A DNA stretch of 64,000 nt from Alphaproteobacteria bacterium (GCA_022820945.1 JAJEEP010000047.1:1-64000), one strand, 5' to 3'. Counted from the first letter of the stretch, positions 36,829 through 46,398 are shown. Program-made: numbers and translations. The notes: a model not told the origin generated them from the letters alone.

Positions 36829-36914
36829 CCCGCCGCGGCTACGCGGGTAGGGACATCCGGTCGGGTCAGGTAACCTAGCGCGGAACCGTTGCGCGACCGG
36901 CTTGGGAGGGCGTC

Positions 36915-38291
36915 ATGTCACGCGATTGGGAGGAACTCGAACGCTGGGACCGGGCCTACTACCTGCACGGGCTGCAGGCGGAGGCCGAGCACAGCTTCAC
37001 CGGCGTCGACGCGACCGACGGCAACTACCTCGTGCTCGCCGACGGCACGCGGCTGCTCGACTTCATGAGCCAGCTGATCTCCGACAACCTGGGCCACCGC
37101 CACCCCGCGATTCACGGGGCGCTCGCCGAGGCCATGGAGCGTTACGGCCACGTCACCTACACGCTCGCGAACGAGTACCGCGCGCGGGCGGCGAAGCTGG
37201 TGATCGCGGACATCCTGGGGCAGGAGGGCTGGGCCGGCAGGCTGCGCGTGTTGCCCTCCGGCACCGAGGCGACCGAGAGCTGCATCACCATGGCGCGGCT
37301 CTACACCGGGCGCAGCGTGATCCTGACTCAGGCCCACTCCTTCCATGGCATGACCGTGGGCGCCACCATGATGCGGGGCTACCGCAACAACATCTCCGCC
37401 GACGAAGGTTTTTCGGGCGTCGCCGACGTGCCGGGCTGGCCGCCGCACGGCTTCATCCCGATCCCGCCGCCGGAGCACGAGGACTGGCAGGCCAACGGGC
37501 GGCTGCCCTCGCTGGAGGCGACGGAGCACATTGCGCGCGCGGTGGGGCCGGAAAACATCGCGGCGGTGATCAGCGAGCCGATGTTCGGCGCGGGCGGCAC
37601 CTTCCCGCACATGGACTACATGCCGGGGCTTCGCGCGCTCTGCGACAAGTACGGCTTCCTCTGGATCGACGACGAAGTGATCACGGGCTTCGGGCGGCTC
37701 GGCGAGTGGTTCGGCTACATGCACTGGCCGGGCGTGAAGCCGGACTTGATGGCCGCCGGCAAGGGCATCAACGGCTCGGCGCTGCCGTCGGGCGCCGTGA
37801 TCGCCAGCGCGCCCATCGCCGACTACTTCGAGAAGGCCCGCTGGTGGACAGGCAGCACCTGGGACGGCCACCCGCTGATCTGTGCGACCATCGTCGGCAA
37901 CCTCGAATACCTGCTGGCCAACGACATCATGCAGCAGGTTCGCCAGCGCGGCGCCTATCTCAAGGACCGGCTCGACGGGCTGAAGGAGAAGCACGCGAGC
38001 GTCGGGCGCGTCTCGGGGCGTGGCCTCTTCTACACGGTCGATCTCGTGAACGGGAACGGCGAGCCTATCGTGCCGGACGACCGCTACTCGCCCTTCACCG
38101 GCGATCTCAGCGAACACCCCAACGTCATCGTCGCGGCCGAGAACGCGAAGCGCGGCGTCTTCATGGGCGGCTTCTCGCCCAACACTATCAAGCTGGGCCC
38201 GCCCTTCACCATCACCCAGGAGGAGATCGACACCGCCACGGACGCGCTCGACGCCGCGCTCACGGTGATCGACGAACGCTTCACCCGGTGA
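36915..38291 (+). CDS. class III aminotransferase (omega-amino acid type)
   Basis: 458 residues from an ATG preceded by GGGAGG. It contains LPSGTEATESCITMARLYTG, WIDDEVITGFGRLGEWFG and the PLP lysine in LMAAGKGINGSALPSG. Length and motifs match taurine-, beta-alanine- or pyruvate-linked omega-aminotransferases. The first 60 residues hold VDATDGNYLVLADGTRLLDFMSQL, the usual lead-in. Amino donor not predictable. It is preceded by the DUF3883 terminator and converges on the VOC gene, with 54 bp between stop codons. Confidence 0.87.
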   Translation: MSRDWEELERWDRAYYLHGLQAEAEHSFTGVDATDGNYLVLADGTRLLDFMSQLISDNLGHRHPAIHGALAEAMERYGHVTYTLANEYRARAAKLVIADILGQEGWAGRLRVLPSGTEATESCITMARLYTGRSVILTQAHSFHGMTVGATMMRGYRNNISADEGFSGVADVPGWPPHGFIPIPPPEHEDWQANGRLPSLEATEHIARAVGPENIAAVISEPMFGAGGTFPHMDYMPGLRALCDKYGFLWIDDEVITGFGRLGEWFGYMHWPGVKPDLMAAGKGINGSALPSGAVIASAPIADYFEKARWWTGSTWDGHPLICATIVGNLEYLLANDIMQQVRQRGAYLKDRLDGLKEKHASVGRVSGRGLFYTVDLVNGNGEPIVPDDRYSPFTGDLSEHPNVIVAAENAKRGVFMGGFSPNTIKLGPPFTITQEEIDTATDALDAALTVIDERFTR

Positions 38292-38345
38292 GGAATTCGA
38301 AGCGCCGTCCCGACCGCGACCTTTCTACACGGGCGGGGCAGGCGG

Positions 38346-38708
38346 TCACGAGTTGAAGAAGACGTGCTTGTTGCCGTCCAGGTCGCGGAAGTAGCCGCCG
38401 TAGAACGTGCCCGCGCGGGGGCCCGGCGCGCCTTCGTCAGTGGCGCCGAGCGAGATGGCCTTGGCGTAGAGCGCATCGACCCTGTCGTTGCTGCCGACAT
38501 CGAAGGCGGTCATGGTGCCGTTGCCGGGCCGGGCGTCGTTGCCGTCGGCGGGCTCGATGATCATGAACATGGCGCCCTTGCCGTCGGACCAGCCGACGTA
38601 GCGGTCCGATTCCAGAGCGCGCTTGGCGCCCAAATCGGCCAGCAGCGCGTCCCAGAAGTTCGCCGCACGCTCCATGTCGTTGGTGCCTACGGTGATATAG
38701 CCGATCAT
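38346..38708 (-). CDS. glyoxalase/VOC family protein
   Basis: 120 residues from the ATG at 38708, preceded by AAGGGA. It opens MIGYITVGTNDMERAANFWDALL and ends YGGYFRDLDGNKHVFF, the two ends of a vicinal-oxygen-chelate fold. The metal-binding residues common to true glyoxalases are not all present: the first strand has T or V where His is usual. It may therefore be a non-glyoxalase member such as a fosfomycin- or bleomycin-resistance-like binding protein. It lies 112 bp after the GFA gene on the same strand. Confidence 0.8.
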   Translation of the reverse strand: MIGYITVGTNDMERAANFWDALLADLGAKRALESDRYVGWSDGKGAMFMIIEPADGNDARPGNGTMTAFDVGSNDRVDALYAKAISLGATDEGAPGPRAGTFYGGYFRDLDGNKHVFFNS

Positions 38709-38820
38709 GCTTGTTTCCCTTTGCGTTGCTGAGGCGCTGTCCTCGAACGAAGACGCCATCAATTGGTCTTATCCCACAGCGCACCGGAGTGGGCGAGAGA
38801 GGTTCCGCACAGGGTTTCCT

Positions 38821-39225
38821 CTACGGCATTTCTTCGATGGTGGGGAGCGACGGGATCTGGTCCAGCCAGTGCTGCTTCGAGCGGTTGTAGATGTGCACCT
38901 TCGGAACCAGCCGATCGCGCTGCTTTATGGAACCGACGCGGAGACCATAGAAGGGTCCGGCGGGGTCCGAGGTTGCATAGATGGGCGAGCCGCAGGTCCC
39001 GCAGAAGCCCTGCTGGCGCCGGTTGCCGCTATCCGCGATCTTGACGTAGACCTTGATCTCGCCGGTGAGCAGGGTGAACGCGTCTTCCTTCGTGAAGGCG
39101 ACCGTGCGGAAGGCCGAGCCCGAGAACGTCTGACAATCCGTGCAGTTGCAGATGAGGATTCGGTCCGTGTCGAGCTCCGCTTCGTAGGTGATCTGCCCGC
39201 AGAAGCAGGCGCCGTCCACCTTCAT
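38821..39225 (-). CDS. GFA family (glutathione-dependent formaldehyde-activating-like) protein
   Basis: 134 residues. Cysteine groups CFCG, CNCTDC and CGTCG mark the zinc-binding fold of the GFA/CENP-V family. The order and spacing (about residues 7-9, 27-31 and 75-78) are normal. Most members have no proven formaldehyde activity despite the name. It starts 44 bp downstream of the acetamidase gene and may be the tail of the long amide-transport operon. Confidence 0.87.
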   Translation of the reverse strand: MKVDGACFCGQITYEAELDTDRILICNCTDCQTFSGSAFRTVAFTKEDAFTLLTGEIKVYVKIADSGNRRQQGFCGTCGSPIYATSDPAGPFYGLRVGSIKQRDRLVPKVHIYNRSKQHWLDQIPSLPTIEEMP

Positions 39226-39269
39226 TGTAGTCCTCCCTTCGCTGAAATCCCCGGCCGCGCCGGACTCCA

Positions 39270-40226
39270 TCACTCGAAGACGATGCGCGGCAGATAGCAG
39301 GAAACCACCCAGTTGGGCCGGTCGACGATCTCGCTGATGCGCAGGTCCGCGCAGACGCTGCACAGCATGTAGGCCTCATCTGCCGCCAGGCCGCGCGAGG
39401 CGCCGAGCCGGTCGATCATGCCGCGCACCGCGTTCTGCGCCGCCTCCATCAGGTCCGGGCCGATCCCCGTGGTGACTTCGTAACCCTTGTCGTCGAGATG
39501 GCGCGAGACCGGGCCCGGCGTCTCGAAGCGCGGGAAGAGCAGCCCCTCGCCCTTGATCAGATCGAGCCGGACGACCGGTGCCATCGGCGATTCGATGGCC
39601 GTGCCGCAGACCTCGCCGTCTCCTTGCGCGCAATGCGGGTCGCCGATGGAGAAGAGCCCGCCCGTCACCTGCACCGGCAGGTAGAGATCGACCCCCATGG
39701 TGAGGTCGCGGATGTCCATGTTGCCGCCGCTCTCGTAGGGCGGCACGGTGCTGAAGCCGCCGGGCTCCGCGCGGGCGAGGCCGATGGTGCCGCAGAAGGG
39801 CTTGAGCGGCACCCGGGCGATGCCGGAATAAGCGGCGGGTTCGCGAAAGCTCGTGTCGTAGGACCAGATGTTGAGCGATGGCTCCGGGAAGTCGTCGGCC
39901 AGCAGGCCGAAGCCCGGAACGATCGCTGTCCAGGCCCAGCCCGACGGCGTGAGGTCCACCAGGGTCGCCTTGATGGTGTCGCCGGGCTCGGCGCCGTCCA
40001 CGAAGATCGGCCCGGCGATGGGGTTGACCCGGCCGAAGTCGAGGTTGGCGATCGCGTCTGCGGTGGAATCCGGGGCGATCTGCCCACAAACCGCATCGAC
40101 CTCCGCGAACGCCACGGTCTCGCCCGGCGCGACGGTCACCGCCGGCTCGCGGGCATTGTCCCAGGTCATGTGCTGATGGCCTGCGTGGATAGTGCGCACG
40201 CCGGCCGCCCTGTCCGATGCGCTCAA
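39270..40226 (-). CDS. acetamidase/formamidase family protein
   Basis: 318 residues. It has the FmdA/AmdA core: an early PGETVAFAEVDAVCGQ, EPGDTIKATLVDL, and SIGDPHCAQGDGEVCGTAIESP, where the GDxHxxQGDGEVxGTA motif holds metal-binding and catalytic residues. The reaction is hydrolysis of short amides such as formamide or acetamide to ammonia and acid. Its place 22 bp behind the desaturase, in line with livFGHM-type transport genes, suggests that imported amides are hydrolysed by it, as with fmd-type operons (inference). Confidence 0.9.
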   Translation of the reverse strand: MSASDRAAGVRTIHAGHQHMTWDNAREPAVTVAPGETVAFAEVDAVCGQIAPDSTADAIANLDFGRVNPIAGPIFVDGAEPGDTIKATLVDLTPSGWAWTAIVPGFGLLADDFPEPSLNIWSYDTSFREPAAYSGIARVPLKPFCGTIGLARAEPGGFSTVPPYESGGNMDIRDLTMGVDLYLPVQVTGGLFSIGDPHCAQGDGEVCGTAIESPMAPVVRLDLIKGEGLLFPRFETPGPVSRHLDDKGYEVTTGIGPDLMEAAQNAVRGMIDRLGASRGLAADEAYMLCSVCADLRISEIVDRPNWVVSCYLPRIVFE

Positions 40227-40248
40227 AGGTCGGTCTCCCTGTCGCTCG

Positions 40249-41214
40249 CTACGCCCGCGCCGCCTCGGCGAGGGCGGTGGGATCCTCTCCGCGCCGGAGC
40301 ATGGCGAGGAGCTCGAGGTTCACGGCGATGTATCCGGGCGCGACCTCGTTGATACCGGCGAGCTTGGAGTCCGGCCGCTCGCGCAGCTCCCGGTTCAGCG
40401 CGCCCAGCTTGTGAAAGGGCACGCCGGGGAAGAGGTGATGCTCGGTGTGGTAGGGCATCTGCCACATCAGCCAGCGCAGGATCGGCCCGGCGCGGGTCGT
40501 GCGCGTGCTCCCGATCACGCCGCGCCCGTTGGGCAGGCCGTGGTGCTCGGCCGCGACGTAGAAGCGATAGAAGCACGTGGTGACGATCATCGGCCCCCAC
40601 ACGCAGATCAGCGCCGCCCAGCTCTCGAAGTAGGCCGAGAGTGCGACGACCGCCGCGTAGCCGAGCAGATAGAGTCGGGCTTCGCGGATGACGATGCGCC
40701 GCTCCTTCTCCCGCAGGAAGGGCTCGGGCGCATGGCCGCAGGCGTGCTCCAAGACGTTGCGGATCAGCGCGATCCAGAGGGCCAGACCGGCCACGAACTT
40801 GAGATAGCCCCAGAACGTCCACGGCTTCTGGACCAGGAGCTCCGGGTCGTGACCGGCGACCTTGGTGTGTCGGTGGTGGGCGAAATGGAAGAAGCGCTGG
40901 TAGTTGTGGGCATAGAAGCGCGGAAAGCTCGCCAGGTGGCCGAAGGCGTCGTTGAGGGTTCGGTTGCGGAAGACCGTCCAATGCCCGAGCTCGTGCTGGC
41001 CCGCGTAGCAGAAGCCCCAGAGGATGACGCCCTGGGCCACGAACGCCGGCGCCACCCACCAGCTGCCCCACAGCGCATAGATGGCGTAGCCGATAAGCCC
41101 CGCGGCGCCAAGCTGGCTCAGAGTCTGGAGCCAGCCCAGGAGATCGGAGCGCCGCGAGAGCGCCTTGAGGCGCTTTGCCTCGATCAGGTCCTTGCGGGCG
41201 ATCCAGTCGTCCAT
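40249..41214 (-). CDS. membrane fatty-acid desaturase
   Basis: 321 residues from the ATG at 41214. Three histidine boxes are present: HELGH (about residue 74), HFAHHRHT (about 110) and YHTEHHLF (about 255). Hydrophobic spans lie around residues 35-65, 140-165 and 185-215. This is the di-iron desaturase/hydroxylase fold of the inner membrane. The substrate could be a membrane acyl chain, a carotenoid or an alkyl compound. It starts 4 bp after the CRTAC1 gene and is followed by the amidase gene, an unusual place for a desaturase. Confidence 0.87.
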   Translation of the reverse strand: MDDWIARKDLIEAKRLKALSRRSDLLGWLQTLSQLGAAGLIGYAIYALWGSWWVAPAFVAQGVILWGFCYAGQHELGHWTVFRNRTLNDAFGHLASFPRFYAHNYQRFFHFAHHRHTKVAGHDPELLVQKPWTFWGYLKFVAGLALWIALIRNVLEHACGHAPEPFLREKERRIVIREARLYLLGYAAVVALSAYFESWAALICVWGPMIVTTCFYRFYVAAEHHGLPNGRGVIGSTRTTRAGPILRWLMWQMPYHTEHHLFPGVPFHKLGALNRELRERPDSKLAGINEVAPGYIAVNLELLAMLRRGEDPTALAEAARA

Positions 41215-41218
41215 GCCG

Positions 41219-42880
41219 TCACCCGGTCTCGTGCGCTGCGGCCAGAGTACGCCCACGCTCGATCACCACAAAGCGGTTTGCGGCGGTGTGCTGCCAGGGG
41301 CTCCAGGTACCGTCCGGCCACTGGACGCGGATCTCGGCAGTCTCGGCCGCGCCCAGGCCGAGGTGAAGCCAGCCGGCCTGCCCGCTGACATGACCGCCGC
41401 CGACCACGACCTCGTGGCGCTGGATGCGGCCGGAGGCGCGCACCTCGATCCATGCGCCGATGGCGTTCCGGTTGGCCTCTTCCTGCCGCAGCATGACCTG
41501 AAGCCAGTGGCTGCTGACCCGGCTCCGATTGTGCAGGATTTCGACGTTGGCCATGCGGTTCACGACGACGATGTCGAGCAGCCCATCGAGGTCGAGGTCG
41601 ATCACGGCGCCGCCGCGACTCCGCCGCATGCTGGCCGCGCCCGCCTCAACCGAGGCCTCGCGGAAGCGCCCGTCGGGGCCGCCCAGAAGCAGGTTGTTCG
41701 GGTCCTCCGCCGCGGCCTCCTCCATCTCCTCCACGTTGCCCTTGGCGACGAAGAGATCGATCCAGCCGTCGTTGTTCACGTCGGCGAACTGCGAATGCCA
41801 GGCGGTCGACGGGCGCTCGTCGGCGCCCGCATGGGGGCGTTTGGCCTCCACGCCGCGTTCGAAGGCGATCTCGCGGAACTCGGGTCCGGCAATGCTGCCC
41901 GGCGCGAGCGTGCGCAGCCTGTTTGCCCCCATGTTGGAGAGGAAGTAGTCGGGCAACCCGTCGCCGTTGAGATCGTGGCTGGCGATCCCCATGCCCCAGA
42001 TTCTGAGGCGCGGCCAGCCGTCGGCCCTGCCGTAGAGCCGGGGCTCGGCGCCTAGGTGCCAGAGTTGCTCCTCGCCGGTGTCCTCGTGATAGAAGCGGTC
42101 GTTGCTGACGCGCAGGTCCGGGCGCCCCGTGCGGCTCCAGTCGGAGAACAGCATGGAGAGCGGGCAGTGGCCGGGGCTGAGGCGCACCGCCGGCCCGTAC
42201 GTTGCCGCACTCGCACCGGCCGGGCGGAACAGGACATTGTCCGGACAGGCCGCGGTCGGCGCCGCGCCGGTCGCCGAATCGCCGAAGGGCGTGTGCATGG
42301 CTGCCCACATGTCGGGATCGACGTAGTTGCCGAAGGCGAGGGTCGGCAGCCGGTTGTCGCCCTCCCAGACGGCGCTGAAGGCGGTGGTCCAGCCGTCGCC
42401 GCCGGCAACGCCCCAAGCCTCGTCGGCCCGCGCGAATCGGCAGTCGCCGAGCCCCCGGTAGAGCCGGTTCGCGCCCAGCCGGAGCACGGCGAGATCCATC
42501 GTGCCGTCGCCGTCGATATCCAGCGGATAGGCGCCGGTCACGCCGGTCTCGACGAGCTCGCTGTCGTCCACTGCCGAGAAGCGCAGCGTGCCCAGCGCGC
42601 TCACGTTGCGGTAGAGCGCGGACGGGCTCGCACCGCCCGCGAAGAGGAGGTCCGGGTCGCCGTCGAGGTCGCAGTCGAAGGCGGCGACTCCGCCGCCCAC
42701 GTAATGCGTCCAGTCGCCGGTATAGGCGTGCTCGATGCCGGCCGTGGCAGCGACATCGACGAAGCGCGGCGCTTGGGGCTCGGTGTTGTCGGCAGCCTGC
42801 GAGCCGGCCGTGCCGGCAGCTACCGCGAGCAGAGCCACCGCCGCGATGGCTGCGCTCGCACGCTCATGCCACCGCGCCAT
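41219..42880 (-). CDS. CRTAC1/ASPIC-UnbV family FG-GAP repeat protein
   Basis: 553 residues with a Sec signal peptide (AAIAAVALLAVAAGTAGSQA). FG-GAP-like calcium-binding repeats recur as DCDLDGDPDLLFAGG, DIDGDGTMDLAVL, DLNGDGLPDYFLSN, DVNNDGWIDLFVA and DLDLDGLLDIVVV, building an integrin-like beta-propeller. The C-terminal part GAWIEVRASGRIQRH followed by LHLGLGAAETAEIRVQWPDG is the ASPIC/UnbV domain. The protein is exported and may bind a carbohydrate or surface partner. It sits 21 bp after livM, inside the transport operon. Confidence 0.9.
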   Translation of the reverse strand: MARWHERASAAIAAVALLAVAAGTAGSQAADNTEPQAPRFVDVAATAGIEHAYTGDWTHYVGGGVAAFDCDLDGDPDLLFAGGASPSALYRNVSALGTLRFSAVDDSELVETGVTGAYPLDIDGDGTMDLAVLRLGANRLYRGLGDCRFARADEAWGVAGGDGWTTAFSAVWEGDNRLPTLAFGNYVDPDMWAAMHTPFGDSATGAAPTAACPDNVLFRPAGASAATYGPAVRLSPGHCPLSMLFSDWSRTGRPDLRVSNDRFYHEDTGEEQLWHLGAEPRLYGRADGWPRLRIWGMGIASHDLNGDGLPDYFLSNMGANRLRTLAPGSIAGPEFREIAFERGVEAKRPHAGADERPSTAWHSQFADVNNDGWIDLFVAKGNVEEMEEAAAEDPNNLLLGGPDGRFREASVEAGAASMRRSRGGAVIDLDLDGLLDIVVVNRMANVEILHNRSRVSSHWLQVMLRQEEANRNAIGAWIEVRASGRIQRHEVVVGGGHVSGQAGWLHLGLGAAETAEIRVQWPDGTWSPWQHTAANRFVVIERGRTLAAAHETG

Positions 42881-42901
42881 CGCGTTCGGTCCTCGGAGAG
42901 T

Positions 42902-43960
42902 CTAGTCGGAAGCAGCCGAGCGTCGTCGCAGTCTCTCGGCCAATTGCTGCTCGATGCGTTGGACCAGAGGAATCCGCTGCAGGCGCTTGCAAATGGATTC
43001 GATCGCGCCGGCCACGCCTTCCGGCAGGAAGATCATGAAGAGCAGGACCACCACCCCAAGGCCGACATTCCTTAGATCGGAGAACTCCTTGAAGAACTCG
43101 TCGGCAACCATCAGCAGGCCCGCGCCGAGAAGAGGACCCCAAGTGCGTCCGATGCCGCCGACCACGAGCATCGAGATTAGGAACAGAAGGAGCGGGAAGG
43201 CCACGAGGTTGGAGCCGACCGAGCCGAAGTGCGCCGCGTAGAAGCTGCCCGCCATGGCGGTCAGGAAGGACGAGGCAGCGAAGACGATGAGCTGGTACTT
43301 GAAGACGCTCACGCCGCGCGAGGTGGCGAGCTCCTCGTTGTCGCGCAGAGCCTTGAAGGCGAGCCCGATGCGGCTCTGGGTCATGGCCACGGTAAAGATG
43401 AGTGCGACGATGAGGAGGCCCAGCATCGTGTAGTAGTCGCCCATCATCCAGTTGCGCCCGCCCAGAACCTCGCGCCAGCCGAAGGTGCCGAAGTCGCCGA
43501 GCCCCTGCGCGCCGCCGGTGAACGAGACGCAGGTCGCTGGATTGATGACCTTGTTGAGCGCGCTGCAGTCGGAATCGGTCTGGATCAGCACGAACATGGT
43601 CTGCGAGATTGCAAGCGTCAGCAGCGCCACGTAGATGCCCCGCATCCTGAGGCAGGCGAGGCCGATGAAAATGCTGAAGACGACCCCGGCAGCACCGGCC
43701 ACAGGGAAGGTAGGCCACAGGCTCCAGTCCAGGTAGCGGCCCATCAGCGCCGTCGTGTAGGCGCCGAAGGCGAAGATCGCGAGCTGCGCCAGCGAGAAGA
43801 TGCCGGCGACGCCGAACACCAGGTTCCACTGGCTAACGACGGTCGCGTAGCAGAAGAGCAGCAACGCGCTCGCGATGATGTAGCGGGGGATTCCCATGAA
43901 GGGGAACGCCGCCGCCACCGCCAGCAGGATGGCGAAGAAGACGTAATCGCGGGTCTTCAT
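42902..43960 (-). CDS. livM: branched-chain amino acid/amide-type ABC permease LivM
   Basis: 352 residues with about nine hydrophobic spans, starting MKTRDYVFFAILLAVAAAFPF. The conserved MRGIYVALLTLAISQTMF and ALRDNEELATSRGVSVFKYQL segments are typical of LivM, the latter being the ATPase-facing loop. It lies 10 bp behind livH and 21 bp ahead of the CRTAC1 gene. Confidence 0.92.
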   Translation of the reverse strand: MKTRDYVFFAILLAVAAAFPFMGIPRYIIASALLLFCYATVVSQWNLVFGVAGIFSLAQLAIFAFGAYTTALMGRYLDWSLWPTFPVAGAAGVVFSIFIGLACLRMRGIYVALLTLAISQTMFVLIQTDSDCSALNKVINPATCVSFTGGAQGLGDFGTFGWREVLGGRNWMMGDYYTMLGLLIVALIFTVAMTQSRIGLAFKALRDNEELATSRGVSVFKYQLIVFAASSFLTAMAGSFYAAHFGSVGSNLVAFPLLLFLISMLVVGGIGRTWGPLLGAGLLMVADEFFKEFSDLRNVGLGVVVLLFMIFLPEGVAGAIESICKRLQRIPLVQRIEQQLAERLRRRSAASD

Positions 43961-43970
43961 CGCGCCGCCC

Positions 43971-44864
43971 TCACTGCCTTGCGATCTGGTGTTTGCCGAA
44001 GAGCCCGGCGGGGCGCCAGATGATGGCGATGACCACCACGACGAGCATGGCGAGGAAGCCCCACTTGTCGGCGAGGAGCACCTTGACGGCCGCCTCCACC
44101 ATGCCGATCAAAAGTGCGGCATAGAGCGCGCCCGTCATATTGCCGAGGCCCGCGAGCACGATGACGATGAACGCCTTGAGCATCGGCGTCTGGCCCATCA
44201 GCGGTACGACATCCTTGAAGGAGCTCAGCATGATGCCGGCGACGCCCGCGAGCCCGCTCGCGAGCGCCAGCACGATGACGTAGACACGCTTGACCTTGAC
44301 GCCCATCAGGCGCGCGGCGTCGCGGTTCTGCGCAGTCGCGCGGATGGCGCGGCCCATGGTCGTACGCGTGAGGAAGAGTGCCACGAGCACGATGAGCACC
44401 ACCGCAACCGCCCATATGATGATGCGCTGATAGCTGACCGGGACGTCGCCGACGAGGAACGAATCGGCGCCGAGCGAGAGCGGCTGCGCGTAAGGCGCCG
44501 CCTGGAACCATTCGCGCAGGATCTTCATCAGGCCTGCTTCCAGCGCCATGCCGAGCCCGAAGGTAGCGATGATGATCGTCACCTCGAAATTCTTCTGGCG
44601 CAGCATCCAGTGGGCCGAGATGAAGTAGATCCCCGCACCGAAGAGCCCGCCGGCGAGGAACGCGAAGGGGCCCGCGAACCAAAGAGGCAAGCCCCATCCC
44701 TCGGCCCAGACGAGCACGAAGTAGGCGCCGAGCGTCATGATGATGCCGTGGCTCATGTTGAGCATGTTGAACGCGCCCCAGACGAGGGCGAGCCCAACGG
44801 CGGCCAGCGCATACATGGCGCCGAAGGTGAGGCCGCTGACGATGATCTGAATGAAGAAATTCAC
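43971..44864 (-). CDS. livH: branched-chain amino acid/amide-type ABC permease LivH
   Basis: 297 residues, a hydrophobic LivH-type permease. It begins FFIQIIVSGLTFGAMYALAAVGLALVWGAFNMLNMSHG, the family signature, and has IRATAQNRDAARLMGVKVKRVY as the coupling loop. With LivM it forms the inner-membrane channel. It follows livF after 18 bp. Confidence 0.93.
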   Translation of the reverse strand: MNFFIQIIVSGLTFGAMYALAAVGLALVWGAFNMLNMSHGIIMTLGAYFVLVWAEGWGLPLWFAGPFAFLAGGLFGAGIYFISAHWMLRQKNFEVTIIIATFGLGMALEAGLMKILREWFQAAPYAQPLSLGADSFLVGDVPVSYQRIIIWAVAVVLIVLVALFLTRTTMGRAIRATAQNRDAARLMGVKVKRVYVIVLALASGLAGVAGIMLSSFKDVVPLMGQTPMLKAFIVIVLAGLGNMTGALYAALLIGMVEAAVKVLLADKWGFLAMLVVVVIAIIWRPAGLFGKHQIARQ

Positions 44865-44882
44865 TGTGCGTCGCCGATACCG

Positions 44883-45599
44883 TCAGCCGCCGAGGTAGGT
44901 CTCGAGGATTTGCTGGTTGGAATGGAGCTCCTCGCCGTCGCCGGCCCAGACGATCTGGCCCGTGTCGAGCAGGTGTATACGATCGGCGAGGTCGATGATC
45001 CGGCTCGCATTCTCCTCGACCAGCAGGATCGTGCGCCCCGAGGCCTTGAGGTCGGTGATGATCTCGTAGATCTGGTCGATGACGATGGGCGCTAGACCGA
45101 GCGAGGGCTCGTCGATCATCAGGATTCGCCCGCCGGCAAGCAGCCCGCGGCCGATGGCGAGCATGCGGCGCTCGCCGCCGGAGAGCGTGCGCGCGAGCTG
45201 CGTCGTGCGCTCCTTCAGCCGGGGCAGGATCTCGTAGATCTTCTCGACATCCTGGTCGAAGGTCTTGCGCACCCGGGGCAGGTAAGCGCCCATCTTGAGG
45301 TTGTCGTAGACGCTCATGTCCGGGAAGAGCATGTCGCCCTGAGGGATCAGGACAACGCCGAGCCCGACGACCGTTTCCGCCTCGGCGCCCTCGATCTTCC
45401 GCCCCGCCAGCTCGATCCGGCCGGCGGTCGGCTTGAGCAGGCCGGCGACGCACCGCAGCAGCGTGGTCTTGCCGTGCCCGTTGGGGCCGAGGAGGGTGAT
45501 GAGCCCGCCTTCGGGCACATCGAAGGAAACGTCCTTGAGGACGCTTTGACCTTCGTACCCTGCGTACAGGTTCTGAACGGAGAGGAGCGGCTCAGCCAT
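44883..45599 (-). CDS. livF: branched-chain amino acid/amide-type ABC ATPase LivF
   Basis: 238 residues. The Walker A motif GPNGHGKTTLL at about residues 38-48 has His in place of the common Ala, a variant often seen in LivF/UrtE-type proteins. The signature LSGGERRMLAIGR and Walker B RILMIDEPSLGLAP follow. Its start overlaps the livG stop by 8 bp. Confidence 0.93.
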   Translation of the reverse strand: MAEPLLSVQNLYAGYEGQSVLKDVSFDVPEGGLITLLGPNGHGKTTLLRCVAGLLKPTAGRIELAGRKIEGAEAETVVGLGVVLIPQGDMLFPDMSVYDNLKMGAYLPRVRKTFDQDVEKIYEILPRLKERTTQLARTLSGGERRMLAIGRGLLAGGRILMIDEPSLGLAPIVIDQIYEIITDLKASGRTILLVEENASRIIDLADRIHLLDTGQIVWAGDGEELHSNQQILETYLGG

Positions 45600-46398
45600 C
45601 GGCGGCCGCCCGTTCCGCCAGCATGTGCTGCAAGCGGTCAGCCGTGCCTTCGCCGAGATAGACCTCGACGACGCGCCGGTCGCTCAGCAGCCCCTGTGTG
45701 TCGCCTTCATAGATCTTCTCGCCGTGATGCATGATGACGACCCGCGTCGAGACCTGGAGCAGGAAGCGCATCACGTGCTCGATCAGGATGATCGTCATCC
45801 CCACATCGGCGAGGCCCTGGACGATCTCCATCACGTCGTCGACCTCGTGCGGATTGAGGCCGCCCACCGGCTCGTCGATGAGGAGCAGCTTGGGCTCAGT
45901 GGCGACCGCGCTGGCGAGCATCAGCAGCTTGCGCTCGAGCACGGGCACGTCGCGGGCGACCGTATCGGCGCGGTCGGTGAGCCGGCAAAGCTCCAGCGCG
46001 CGTTCCACTCGCTCCCGCACGGCTCGCGAGAAGGTCACCGCGGGAACGCCACGATCGCCGAGCCCGAAGGCCGAGCCGATCAGCACGTTCTGGCGAATCG
46101 TGAGAGAGTCGAAGCCCGCGTTGAGCTGGAAGGTGCGGGCCATCCCCCGATGGCAGATGAGATCGGGGCGGACCTTGGAGATGTCTCGCCCCTCCAGCTC
46201 GATGTCGCCGCTGGTGGCGGGATTGATGCCCGAGATCACGTCGAGGAACGTGGTCTTGCCGGCGCCGTTGGGTCCGCCGATGCCGACCACATCCCCCGGA
46301 TAAACGTCGAGATCGAAATCGTTTACCGCTGCCAGCGCGCCGAAATACTTGAAGACGTTACGGCACGCCAGCAGCGGTGTACGTTCCCCGGAATTCAT
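45592..46398 (-). CDS. livG: branched-chain amino acid/amide-type ABC ATPase LivG
   Basis: 268 residues. The Walker A motif GPNGAGKTTFLDVISG is near residue 40, and the Walker B segment LLLIDEPVGGLNPHE is normal. The signature loop is degenerate: VPVLERKLLMLASAVA stands where LSxGQ/E-x-R is usual, a feature worth noting. The C-terminal extension with YLGEG is typical of LivG. It lies 39 bp after the binding-protein gene. Confidence 0.92.
   Translation of the reverse strand: MNSGERTPLLACRNVFKYFGALAAVNDFDLDVYPGDVVGIGGPNGAGKTTFLDVISGINPATSGDIELEGRDISKVRPDLICHRGMARTFQLNAGFDSLTIRQNVLIGSAFGLGDRGVPAVTFSRAVRERVERALELCRLTDRADTVARDVPVLERKLLMLASAVATEPKLLLIDEPVGGLNPHEVDDVMEIVQGLADVGMTIILIEHVMRFLLQVSTRVVIMHHGEKIYEGDTQGLLSDRRVVEVYLGEGTADRLQHMLAERAAADG

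Noticed and set aside
33848-36914. Intact integrated element at tRNA-Ser
   Set aside because: I found no integrase gene and no second copy of the tRNA 3' end within the window; only remnants support past integration.
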